From Candidatus Aquidulcis sp. (lineage in GTDB: Bacteria; Chloroflexota; Anaerolineae; Anaerolineales; E44-bin32), in the NCBI GenBank assembly GCA_020723365.1, contig DYJB01000014.1, forward strand, positions 21,639 through 29,864: a stretch of DNA of 8,226 nucleotides, in the 5' to 3' direction. This document shows, piece after piece, positions 1-7,121 of this stretch. The notes under the pieces were generated by a model. It saw only the letters and a list, made by a program, of their open reading frames with translations. It did not search any database and was not told where the DNA came from. The position numbers and the translations under genes were made by a program. How positions within the stretch are numbered: the first letter of the stretch is position 1; every line of letters begins with the position of its first letter.

Positions 1-55
1 TGAATCCTGCACGGTAAGCCCTGACCCGTTCGCCTGAGGTGGGCCGGAGGCCTGT
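1..55 (+). other. Left-edge leader with ribosome binding site for the next gene
   Basis: This short stretch could contain the last codons of an upstream gene. One plus frame stays open from base 2 to a TGA at 35-37, but ten or so residues are too few to recognise a protein. A strong Shine-Dalgarno sequence, GGAGG at 46-50, sits five bases before the ATG at 56 and supports that start. No promoter was recognised in the 55 bases, so the downstream gene may be cotranscribed with whatever lies to the left. Confidence 0.4.
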
Positions 56-550
56 ATGGACATCCTGCATCTGGTGGATCGCCTGGAGGAGCTCTTCAAC
101 GAGAGCCGTCCGATCCCCCTCACCCATAGCGTCATCGTCGATGAGGACCGAATCCTGGAAATCATCGACCAGATGCGCATCTCCATTCCTGACGAGGTCA
201 AGAAGGCCCAGCAGGTGATTGCACAACGGGATCGGGTGCTGGCCCAGGCTCAGGAAGAGGCCAATCGCACCATCGGGCTGGCCAAGCAGAAGGTCGACGA
301 ACTGATGGGGCGCGACGCTATCGTGCAGGCGGCCCAGACGCGCTCGGAGCAGATCCTCGCCCAGGCGCGTGTGGACGCCGAGTCGATCCGCAGCGAGGCT
401 GACGACTACATCATCAACGCCCTGTCGGCGGTCGAGACGGAACTCAACCGGCTGCTGACCCAGGCCCGCAACGGCATCTCCAAGCTTAACGCCGAACGCC
501 AGCGCGCCGTGCGCTCGGCGGACGAGCTGGACGTCGGCAAAGGTTCCTGA
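56..550 (+). CDS. DivIVA/SepIVA-like coiled-coil protein
   Basis: This is a 164-residue soluble protein with no signal peptide or membrane segment. The N-terminal part (about residues 1-45) contains LVDRLEELFNE, then a short segment with a Pro and VDEDRILEIIDQMR followed by SIPDEVKKAQ. That pattern resembles the N-terminus of the actinobacterial DivIVA-like septation protein SepIVA and similar short proteins often annotated as 'ATP synthase F0 subunit B-like' or 'DivIVA-like'. From about residue 45 to 155 it is a long charged helix rich in Ala, Gln, Glu and Arg, very likely a coiled coil; this is why it can be mistaken for an F0 b subunit, but there is no transmembrane anchor. SepIVA relatives act in septum or cell-envelope organisation, so a scaffold role is inferred, not shown. 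Start ATG 56 has GGAGG five bases upstream. A strong hairpin terminator follows the stop. Confidence 0.8.
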   Translation: MDILHLVDRLEELFNESRPIPLTHSVIVDEDRILEIIDQMRISIPDEVKKAQQVIAQRDRVLAQAQEEANRTIGLAKQKVDELMGRDAIVQAAQTRSEQILAQARVDAESIRSEADDYIINALSAVETELNRLLTQARNGISKLNAERQRAVRSADELDVGKGS

Positions 551-553
551 TCC

Positions 554-567
554 CCAGCCCGGGCTGG
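554..567. repeat. 14-bp perfect palindrome after the coiled-coil gene
   Basis: CCAGCCCGGGCTGG is a perfect palindrome just after the stop at 550 and just before the terminator hairpin. It has no loop, so as RNA it would form at best a short hairpin. It could be a protein-binding site or simply GC-rich chance; no function is assigned. Confidence 0.3.
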
Positions 568-573
568 AGAACG

Positions 574-612
574 GACAGGGCCGCGAGCGGGTCGCGGCCC
601 TGTCTTCTTTCG
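574..612 (+). terminator. Rho-independent terminator between converging genes
   Basis: A 13-bp perfect stem (574-586 pairing with 592-604) closes a 5-base GCGGG loop and is followed by the T-rich run TTCTTTCG. This is a good intrinsic terminator for the plus-strand coiled-coil gene. The same hairpin lies just past the pyrG stop at 626 on the minus strand, where the trailing sequence (CCGTTCTCC) is less T-rich, so it may terminate both transcripts but is better suited to the plus one. Confidence 0.8.
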
Positions 613-625
613 CGTGCGGAGCAGG

Positions 626-2278
626 CTAGGCCTTGGCGGCCGGCTCGCGCTTGTGAGCCGGGGCGGGGCTGGCAACGCCGGCCCGACGGGCGACGGCTTC
701 CAGGAAGCCCTTGAAGAGCGGGTGAGGCCGGTTCGGTCGGGAAAGGAATTCGGGATGGAACTGGCTCCCCACCATGTAGGGATGGTCGGCGATCTCGGCG
801 ATCTCCACCAGCCTGCCGTCGGGTGACAGGCCGGAGAACACCAGCCCCTTCTCGCCCAGCGAATCCCGATAGCTGTTGTTGAACTCGAAGCGGTGGCGGT
901 GACGCTCCTCGACGATCGGCTGCCCGTAGGCGTCGGCGGCATGCGTGCCGGGCGCCAGGTGACAGGGGTACAGCCCGAGGCGCATCGTCCCCCCGAGGTT
1001 GCCGATGCCGCGCTGCTCGGGCAGCAGGTCGATGACCGGATGGGGCGTGCTGCGATCGAACTCGGTCGAATTGGCGTCCTCCGACTGCAGGAAGGTCCGG
1101 GCGAACTCGACGCACATCAGCTGCATCCCCAGGCACAGGCCCAGGTAGGGAACCTTGCTCTCGCGTGCGTAGCGGGCGGCGGCGATCTTGCCCTCGATGC
1201 CGCGCGAGCCGAAGCCGCCCGGGACGATGATCCCGTCCGCCGCGCGCAGCTCCTCCCAGCCCTTGCCCTTCTCCAGCTCGGCCGAGTGCAGCCACAGGAT
1301 CTCGGCCTCCACGCCCACCGCCAGCGCCGCGTGCCGGACGGCCTCCCGCACGCTCATGTAGGCGTCCTGCAGCTCGACGTACTTGCCCACCAGGGCGATG
1401 CGCACCTGGGGCCGCGGCTGCCGCCAGCGGTTCACCAGGTCCTCCCAGGCCGTCCAGTCCGGCGTCTTGCGGCTCTCCAGCCCCAGGCGGGCGGTCATGT
1501 AGTCGCCCAGCCCCTCGTGCTCGAGCAGCAGCGGCACCTCGTACAGCACCGACGTGGTCGTCAGGGCGATCACGGCCCGCGGCTCTACATCGCAGAACAG
1601 GGCGATCTTGCCGCGCAGATCGTCCCCCACCGGGTGGTCGCTGCGGGCGACGATCACGTCGGGCGAAATGCCGATCGAACGCAGCTCGCGTACGGAATGC
1701 TGTGTCGGCTTGGTCTTCAGCTCGTTGGTGGCCCCGATGTGCGGCAGCCAGGTGACGTGAATGAAGGCGGTGTTCTCGCGGCCGAGGTCGGAGCGCATCT
1801 GGCGCAGCGCTTCGAGGAACGGGAGCGACTCGATGTCGCCGACGGTGCCGCCCACCTCCACCAGCACGATCTCGGCGTTGGTCGCCTTGGGCACCAAACC
1901 GATCCGCTGCTTGATCTCGTTGGTGACGTGCGGGATGACCTGGATCGTCCCGCCCAGAAAGTCGCCCCGACGCTCGCGGGAAATGACCTCCGAATAGATC
2001 TGCCCGGTGGTGACGTTGCACACGCGGCTCAGGCTGGTGTCGATGAAGCGCTCGTAGTGGCCCAGGTCGAGGTCCGTCTCGGCGCCATCATCCAGCACGT
2101 AGACCTCGCCGTGCTGGTAGGGGCTCATCGTGCCCGGATCGACGTTGATATAGGGGTCGAGCTTCTGAATCGAAACGCGGAAGCCGCGTTCCTTGAGCAG
2201 CCGGCCGAGCGCAGCCGCCGTCACGCCCTTGCCCACCGAACTCACCACACCGCCCGTCAGGAAGATGTACTTGGTCAT
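626..2278 (-). CDS. pyrG: CTP synthase (glutamine-hydrolysing)
   Basis: This cytosolic enzyme aminates UTP to CTP using ATP and glutamine, the last step of de novo pyrimidine nucleotide synthesis. It is 550 residues, full length for the family. The N-terminal synthetase domain (about 1-270) shows TKYIFLTGGVVSSVGKG with the P-loop around residues 13-18, DPYINVDPGTMSP at 41-53, and the EVGGTVGDIES signature at 141-151. The C-terminal class I glutamine amidotransferase domain (about 293-535) carries the nucleophile Cys382 in GLCLGMQ and the catalytic pair His508 and Glu510 in QFHPEF, so both active sites look intact. The last 15 or so residues (ASPAPAHKREPAAKA) are a low-complexity tail. The ATG at 2278 is preceded by AGAGGAG about five bases upstream. 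It follows the Roadblock gene in the same direction, with a hairpin in the 133-bp gap. Confidence 0.99.
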   Translation of the reverse strand: MTKYIFLTGGVVSSVGKGVTAAALGRLLKERGFRVSIQKLDPYINVDPGTMSPYQHGEVYVLDDGAETDLDLGHYERFIDTSLSRVCNVTTGQIYSEVISRERRGDFLGGTIQVIPHVTNEIKQRIGLVPKATNAEIVLVEVGGTVGDIESLPFLEALRQMRSDLGRENTAFIHVTWLPHIGATNELKTKPTQHSVRELRSIGISPDVIVARSDHPVGDDLRGKIALFCDVEPRAVIALTTTSVLYEVPLLLEHEGLGDYMTARLGLESRKTPDWTAWEDLVNRWRQPRPQVRIALVGKYVELQDAYMSVREAVRHAALAVGVEAEILWLHSAELEKGKGWEELRAADGIIVPGGFGSRGIEGKIAAARYARESKVPYLGLCLGMQLMCVEFARTFLQSEDANSTEFDRSTPHPVIDLLPEQRGIGNLGGTMRLGLYPCHLAPGTHAADAYGQPIVEERHRHRFEFNNSYRDSLGEKGLVFSGLSPDGRLVEIAEIADHPYMVGSQFHPEFLSRPNRPHPLFKGFLEAVARRAGVASPAPAHKREPAAKA

Positions 2279-2337
2279 CCCGTCTCCTCTCGGCCTTCGC
2301 CAGCGTGCGGACGTCCCCTGCCGCTACCCCATAAAGG

Positions 2338-2374
2338 CGGTGGGGAGGTTCGCCTTGCGGTGACCTCCCCACCG
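2338..2374 (-). promoter_or_regulatory. 12-bp perfect hairpin in the roadblock-pyrG gap
   Basis: Bases 2338-2349 (CGGTGGGGAGGT) pair perfectly with 2363-2374 around a 13-base loop. On the minus strand the stem is followed by CCTTTATGGGG, which has only a short T run, so it is at best a weak intrinsic terminator after the Roadblock gene (stop at 2412). It lies about 60 bases before the pyrG ATG, so it would be in the leader of any read-through transcript. It could be a processing site, a terminator or an attenuator for pyrG. The structure is seen directly; its role is inferred. Confidence 0.55.
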
Positions 2375-2411
2375 GTTCAACCGTGGATGCCGGATGGCGC
2401 TCCGCCTGCCC

Positions 2412-2786
2412 TCATGAGACCAGGTGCTCCAGATCCTGGGCCGCCCGCCGCATTTCGAGCAGGACGAGCCCGAGCTTGGCCTGTTCGCGGGCCAGCACCG
2501 TCAGCACCGCGTCCACGCCCGAGGCCATTAACAGCACGTAGCCTTCATCTCCGTGGATGTAGACCTCGTCCAGGTTCCCCCGGCCGAGCTCTCCGGCGAT
2601 GCGCTCGCCCAGGCTGAGCATCGCCGCCGACATGGCGGAAACGCGATCCTCCTCCACGCCGGCCGGCAGGGAGGAGGCCATGATCAATCCATCGACGCTG
2701 ACGACCGCAGACGCCTCAATGTCGGGCGTCTTGCCCTGCAGGTTTCGCAGGCGATCCACCATCTGATCGGTTCGCGTCTTCGCCAT
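2412..2786 (-). CDS. Roadblock/LC7 domain protein
   Basis: This is a 124-residue soluble protein that is almost entirely one Roadblock/LC7 domain. Visible hallmarks are the helix DQMVDRLRNLQ, the strand-turn ASAVVSVDGLIMASSLP (residues 25-41), a long helix with AMLSLGERIAGELG (55-69), then strands DEVYIHGDEGYVLLMAS and VDAVLTVLA. This is the arrangement of MglB-type proteins. Family members dimerise and often act as activators or platforms for small Ras-like GTPases in polarity or motility, but no MglA-like GTPase is in the window, so the partner is unknown. The ATG at 2786 has no clear Shine-Dalgarno sequence, and the predicted transcript leader is only about 20 bases. A candidate promoter lies at 2811-2839. 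It sits between rimM and pyrG, all on the same strand. Confidence 0.92.
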   Translation of the reverse strand: MAKTRTDQMVDRLRNLQGKTPDIEASAVVSVDGLIMASSLPAGVEEDRVSAMSAAMLSLGERIAGELGRGNLDEVYIHGDEGYVLLMASGVDAVLTVLAREQAKLGLVLLEMRRAAQDLEHLVS

Positions 2787-2810
2787 CTTAGGTTGTCGCC
2801 AACTCGGGCG

Positions 2811-2839
2811 AGTCTATCACAGCCACATACACCGGGCAA
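2811..2839 (-). promoter_or_regulatory. Candidate sigma-70 type promoter for the roadblock gene
   Basis: On the minus strand TTGCCC (2834-2839) and TAGACT (2811-2816) are separated by exactly 17 bases. Each box matches the consensus at four of six positions. The site lies in the gap after the rimM stop (2886) and about 25 bases before the Roadblock ATG, so transcription would start very close to the gene. It suggests that the roadblock-pyrG pair can be expressed independently of the ffh cluster. Confidence 0.45.
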
Positions 2840-2885
2840 GCCGGCAGCCCCGCAGCCGGGTGTCCGTCCCTTCCGCCGCCGCGGT

Positions 2886-3428
2886 TCAATCGATCAGGCC
2901 GGGAAGGAGATGCACGACCAGCCGGCCGGAGCCCGGGTCCACCTGACGGATGACCTCACTCGTCGCCGGCAGGAGGAGCTCGCGTTCTCCCCGCACCAGG
3001 TAGACATCATTGGCGCCGGTGCTCAGGATCTCGGCCACCTGGCCCAGGACCGTGCCGTCCTCGGTGACCACGCTCAGGCCCAGGAGCTGCCAGTGGAAGT
3101 AGGTGTCCGGAGGCAGCGCCGGCGCCTTGTCGGCCGGGATGCGAAGCTCCGCGTCGCGCCAGCGCTCGGCCGCCTCGTGGGAGGTGTGACCTTCCAGCTC
3201 CAGCAGGTAGCGCTCCCCGTGCCTGCGGCAGGCGACGACGGTGGCGGACGTGCGCTCCTCCCCCAACTGCACGCTGCTCCCTGCCACGACCGCCGAGGCC
3301 AGCTCGGAGTAGGGCTCAAGCAGCATGGCGCCGCGAACCCCGTGGGGCCGAACGATACGCCCGACCGCCAGGGTATCCCCCGACGGTCGGGCGTCGTTAG
3401 CCGGCGCGGTCTTGCGCTTGCCGGGCAT
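2886..3428 (-). CDS. rimM: Ribosome maturation factor RimM
   Basis: This is a cytosolic assembly factor that binds ribosomal protein S19 and helps mature the head of the 30S subunit. At 180 residues it has the usual length. The N-terminal barrel domain shows LAVGRIVRPHGVRGAM (residues about 20-35) and the C-terminal PRC-barrel domain shows QLLGLSVVTEDGTVLGQV, then ILSTGANDVYLV and ELLLPATSEVIRQVD, all typical of RimM. The first 18 residues are a basic, low-complexity extension. The gene begins 3 bases after the khpA stop, with no obvious Shine-Dalgarno sequence, so translation is probably coupled to khpA. In many bacteria trmD follows; here a promoter and the Roadblock gene follow instead. 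Confidence 0.97.
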   Translation of the reverse strand: MPGKRKTAPANDARPSGDTLAVGRIVRPHGVRGAMLLEPYSELASAVVAGSSVQLGEERTSATVVACRRHGERYLLELEGHTSHEAAERWRDAELRIPADKAPALPPDTYFHWQLLGLSVVTEDGTVLGQVAEILSTGANDVYLVRGERELLLPATSEVIRQVDPGSGRLVVHLLPGLID

Positions 3429-3431
3429 GGA

Positions 3432-3659
3432 TCAGAGGATGTCGAGCGAGGCGCGGGCCCCCCGGCGGGCCGCGGCCACACGCAGCAGCACCCGCATGGC
3501 ATTGGCCACCTTGCCGCTGCGGCCGATCACGCGCCCCATGTCCTCCTCACCCACCTTCAGCTCGAGGCGCACTTCCTTCCCCCGCCCGTGTTCGGTGACC
3601 TGGACCTGCATGGGGTCATCCACCAGCGACTTGGCGATGTACTCGATCAGAGGCTTCAT
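3432..3659 (-). CDS. khpA: KH-domain RNA-binding protein KhpA
   Basis: This is a 75-residue single KH-domain protein of the KhpA (YlqC/UPF0109) family, an RNA chaperone-like protein that in Gram-positive bacteria pairs with KhpB and affects cell division and elongation. It opens with MKPLIEYIAKSLVDDP and has the RNA-binding GxxG loop as GRSG at residues 46-49 within MGRVIGRSGKVANAMRVLL. The ATG at 3659 is chosen because the protein then aligns end to end with the family; a longer reading of the same frame runs antisense-like through rpsP and is not credible. GAGGGG lies about 7 bases upstream. It is 20 bases after the rpsP stop and 3 bases before the rimM start, the standard order for this cluster. 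Confidence 0.96.
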   Translation of the reverse strand: MKPLIEYIAKSLVDDPMQVQVTEHGRGKEVRLELKVGEEDMGRVIGRSGKVANAMRVLLRVAAARRGARASLDIL

Positions 3660-3679
3660 GCCCTGCCCCTCGAGGCGCT

Positions 3680-4087
3680 CTACGCCTCGGCCGGTGCCTC
3701 GGCGGCGACCTCGGCCTTCTTGGCCTTCTTCTTGCCCTTGCCGACTTCGGCCGCCTCGCGCTTGGTGCGCGGGTCGACCGTGGTCGGCGCCGGGCGGCTG
3801 GCCAGGACGGCGTCGACCGCTTCGCCCGCCTGCACGCGCTCCCAGCGAGCCCAGGCGCCGCAGGTCTTGAGGACCTTGAGCGCCGACTCGGAAGGCAGCG
3901 CGCCGGCCTTGAGCCAGTGGATCAGCCGCTCTTCCTTGACGTCCATCGTGGCCGGCTGCGTGCGCGGGTTGTAGTGGCCGATGATCTCGAGGAAGCGTCC
4001 GTCGCGCGGGCTCTCCCTCTCGGTCACGACCAGGCGGTAGAACGGCTGGTGCCGGGAGCCTTCCCGGCGAAAACGAATGCGAACCAT
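3680..4087 (-). CDS. rpsP: 30S ribosomal protein S16
   Basis: This is a small-subunit ribosomal protein that binds 16S rRNA and is needed for early 30S assembly. The S16 core occupies about residues 1-88: MVRIRFRREGSRHQPFYRLV, then GRFLEIIGHYNPRT and LIHWLKAGALPSESALKVLK. The remaining 45 or so residues are a Lys/Ala/Glu-rich tail (for example KGKKKAKKAE then AAEAPAEA), probably disordered. That makes the protein 135 residues, longer than the usual 80-90. A longer reading starts 16 codons upstream at 4135, but the start at 4087 gives the canonical N-terminus and is preceded by AGAAGGA. It lies 108 bases after ffh and 20 bases before khpA. Confidence 0.97.
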   Translation of the reverse strand: MVRIRFRREGSRHQPFYRLVVTERESPRDGRFLEIIGHYNPRTQPATMDVKEERLIHWLKAGALPSESALKVLKTCGAWARWERVQAGEAVDAVLASRPAPTTVDPRTKREAAEVGKGKKKAKKAEVAAEAPAEA

Positions 4088-4091
4088 GTTG

Positions 4092-4098
4092 TCCTTCT
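4092..4098 (-). promoter_or_regulatory. Ribosome binding site that fixes the rpsP start
   Basis: On the minus strand AGAAGGA ends four bases before the ATG at 4087. This supports the short, canonical S16 start over the in-frame ATG at 4135. Confidence 0.8.
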
Positions 4099-4161
4099 CT
4101 CTGTCTACAGTCTCGGTGCCAGCCCGCCATCCCATCCGCGCGGAGAGTGGCCGGAAGGAGG

Positions 4162-4176
4162 CCTTCGCGCCGAAGG
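4162..4176 (-). repeat. Small hairpin in the ffh-rpsP gap
   Basis: CCTTCG (4162-4167) and CGAAGG (4171-4176) form a 6-bp stem with a 3-base loop, about 20 bases past the ffh stop. No T run follows on the minus strand, so it is not a convincing terminator. It may be a processing or stability element between ffh and rpsP, or chance in GC-rich DNA. Confidence 0.3.
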
Positions 4177-4195
4177 GATCGAAGGCTGGCTTGCG

Positions 4196-5518
<1,323 letters not shown>

Positions 5519-5613
5519 GCTGCACCTGGCAAGGGGCCAACGCGCAACCGCCGCGCCGTGCGCCCGTCAGGGCAGCCCGCCGGCCGGCGGCTTTGGATAC
5601 CGCTCACCCACGA
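5519..5613 (-). promoter_or_regulatory. Structured 5' leader of the ffh cluster
   Basis: From the predicted transcription start near 5613 to the TTG at 5518 there is a leader of about 95 bases without a credible ORF. It contains a 14-bp perfect palindrome at 5577-5590 (CCGCCGGCCGGCGG), able to form a GC stem with a GGCC loop, and a second small hairpin at 5562-5573 (GCCC/GGGC). A Shine-Dalgarno-like AGGTG lies at 5523-5527. I do not see the conserved GGAAGG-type loop of SRP RNA, so this is not the 4.5S RNA gene. A cis-regulatory role is possible but unproven. Confidence 0.4.
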
Positions 5614-5619
5614 AATAGG

Positions 5620-5648
5620 ATTGTAACTGGTCGGCCGAATCGGGTCAA
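5620..5648 (-). promoter_or_regulatory. Near-consensus sigma-70 type promoter for ffh-rpsP-khpA-rimM
   Basis: On the minus strand the -35 box TTGACC (5643-5648) and the -10 box TACAAT (5620-5625) are separated by 17 bases. Each box matches the consensus at five of six positions with ideal spacing. It stands out from the surrounding GC-rich sequence. It points toward ffh, with an expected start near 5613. It fits constitutive high expression of a housekeeping operon. Confidence 0.75.
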
Positions 5649-5889
5649 GGCTGAGCGTATCGGGCAACCGTCTCTGACCAGCAGGATGAAGCGGGAGAGC
5701 GCAGCCACGGTCCCCGCCAGGCCGCCCGGGGCCCGCCGGTGGACCGGCCAGGCTGACGGAGGGAGGCGGGGGACAGTTCGCCTCTCCACCGCAACGACTC
5801 CGGCCGGTCTCAGGGTATGATTTCCGCCCCGGCCGGGCGCAGGCGGGCCGCCTGCCGAAAGCCGAGGCCTTTCCCGCTGGCGGAGGACG
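5649..5889 (+). promoter_or_regulatory. Divergent intergenic region upstream of the acyltransferase
   Basis: No credible gene was found here; the open frames on both strands are composition-driven and resemble no family. A -10-like TATGAT occurs at 5816-5821 on the plus strand, with only a poor -35 (AACGAC) at a 17-base spacing, so a promoter is possible but weak. A 7-bp hairpin with a GGC loop lies at 5839-5855 between this box and the ribosome binding site, and would fall in the 5' leader if the promoter is real. Confidence 0.3.
5882..5887 (+). promoter_or_regulatory. Ribosome binding site of the acyltransferase gene
   Basis: GGAGGA lies two bases before the ATG at 5890 and five bases before the adjacent in-frame GTG at 5893. 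The spacing favours GTG 5893 as the real start, a difference of one residue. Confidence 0.7.
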
Positions 5890-6936
5890 ATGGTGGACAC
5901 TGCGTCTCCTGCCCCCGTAGAGCATCGCCTGCAAGCCCTCGACGTCTTGCGGGCGCTCGCCGTCATCCTTCTGATCCTGCACCATGGCGGCATGTACAAC
6001 TTCTCACTTCTGGGCTTCGATCTCAAGCAGCTGAGGGGCTTTGTCGGCCTCTACCTGCTGGGCTCCTTCGTCTTCCTGTCCGGCTGCCTGAGCATTCGCT
6101 CCGTCGAGGGCCTCGGGCTCCGGCGCTTTCTCACCAAGCGCCTGGTGCGCGTCTACGTGCCGTATGTCATCACCCTCGTGCTCTTTCTGTGGTTGATCGA
6201 GCCGGAGTTGTCCGGGCCGGACCTGATCCTCCACCTGCTTGGCGCACAGGTCCTGTTGGCCCCGAAATTCACAACGCCCATCCTGACGCTGTGGTTTATC
6301 GGGCTGATCCTTCTGTGCTATCTGATCCTGGCAGTCTTGACCCGGACCCTCAAGCGGCCATCCTCCATCCTACTGGGAAGCCTGGCGGTGTTCGCCGTGG
6401 CCGGCCTGCTGCGTGAGTACGTGGGGGTGATCCATCACACCTTCTTCTACTACTTCCCGGCCTTTGCCGCCGGCGCCATCCTCACGCAAGCCGGGCTTCT
6501 CGAGCGGATGACGAGACAGCCCTTCGCCTTGATCCCGTATGGCCTGCTCTCGGCTCTTGGGGTTGTGCTCCTTTCACCCTACCTCACCCAACTGGGGCGC
6601 ACCGTCGACCTCGGGATGATCGCGGCGATCAGTGTCTTCCTGGCGGGCATGATCCCGTTCACCCTATCCCTGGCGGCCCGCTTCGTGGCGGTCGGGATCG
6701 GACTGCGCCTGATCCACCAGGTCTCCTATTCGGCCTTCTTCGCCTACCTGCTTCACAGGCCGGTGTGGGCCGTCTGCCTGGCACTCTACGCGCCCGAGTC
6801 GCGCGAGCTGCGGTCGCTCTGGCTGCTGGCGACCGGCTTCGGCCTCGTGCTGCCCTTGGCCTACTATGCCCAGAAGCTCTTCGATCGAATCCTGAGAACA
6901 ACCGCCGCCAACCCGGATTCCGCCCTGTCCTCCTGA
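5890..6936 (+). CDS. Acyltransferase family 3 membrane protein
   Basis: This is a multi-pass integral membrane protein of 348 residues belonging to the Acyl_transf_3 (OafA/WecH-like) family, which transfers acetyl or other acyl groups to sugars, peptidoglycan, lipids or antibiotics. The family N-terminus is clear: RLQALDVLRALAVILLILHH at residues 13-32 with conserved Arg21 and His31/32, then FVGLYLLGSFVFLSGCL, and the basic RRFLTKRLVRVYVPY at 78-92. Hydrophobic segments continue through the protein (about ten), including LWFIGLILLCYLI near 134-146 and VSYSAFFAYLLHRPVW at 278-293, the late conserved motif with His289. The short cytoplasmic tail is hydrophilic. No SGNH hydrolase domain is attached. 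It is isolated from sugar or polysaccharide genes, so the substrate cannot be inferred. It is divergent from ffh and converges with the PBP-like gene. Confidence 0.93.
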   Translation: MVDTASPAPVEHRLQALDVLRALAVILLILHHGGMYNFSLLGFDLKQLRGFVGLYLLGSFVFLSGCLSIRSVEGLGLRRFLTKRLVRVYVPYVITLVLFLWLIEPELSGPDLILHLLGAQVLLAPKFTTPILTLWFIGLILLCYLILAVLTRTLKRPSSILLGSLAVFAVAGLLREYVGVIHHTFFYYFPAFAAGAILTQAGLLERMTRQPFALIPYGLLSALGVVLLSPYLTQLGRTVDLGMIAAISVFLAGMIPFTLSLAARFVAVGIGLRLIHQVSYSAFFAYLLHRPVWAVCLALYAPESRELRSLWLLATGFGLVLPLAYYAQKLFDRILRTTAANPDSALSS

Positions 6937-7121
6937 TCTCCGCCCACAGCCGACGGCTTGCCCGGCAGCGCCGTCGCCCGCGTTCCCGGCAAGGCCGCTC
7001 CTCAGTGCGCGAGCACACCTTCCCGATCAATGGGCCGGCACAAGAGGCAACGAAATCGGGGAGGATCAGAGATGCTTTGAGGCGTAAGTCCGGCGACTCA
7101 GGCGGGCGCCGGAGGGCTTCC
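6937..7121. other. Intergenic region between converging genes, with two weak stem-loops
   Basis: This 185-base gap lies between the acyltransferase stop and the stop of the PBP-like gene. No gene was recognised. A 7-bp stem (CGACGGC 6951-6957 with GCCGTCG 6970-6976, 12-base loop) lies 15 bases after the acyltransferase stop. A second 10-bp stem with one G-T pair (7018-7027 with 7055-7064, 27-base loop) lies closer to the PBP-like gene. Neither is followed by a clear T run, so termination here may be Rho-dependent or rely on these weak structures. Confidence 0.35.

Noticed and set aside
893..2617. Long plus-strand open frame (574 codons) opposite pyrG
   Set aside because: It is antisense to an unmistakable CTP synthase, has a Gly/His/Gln/Arg-rich composition typical of GC-driven shadow frames and resembles no family.
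2837..2862. Possible terminator hairpin after rimM
   Set aside because: Short CCGGC/GCCGG pairing is present but there is no T run and it overlaps the better-supported roadblock promoter.
3432..4130. A 232-residue minus-strand reading that would extend khpA upstream through rpsP
   Set aside because: Only the last 75 residues match KhpA; the rest is an out-of-frame reading of rpsP. The family-length start at 3659 has a ribosome binding site.
5519..5613. Possible SRP RNA (4.5S) gene next to ffh
   Set aside because: The region is structured, but the conserved GGAAGG-type apical loop and flanking asymmetric internal loop are not present on either strand.
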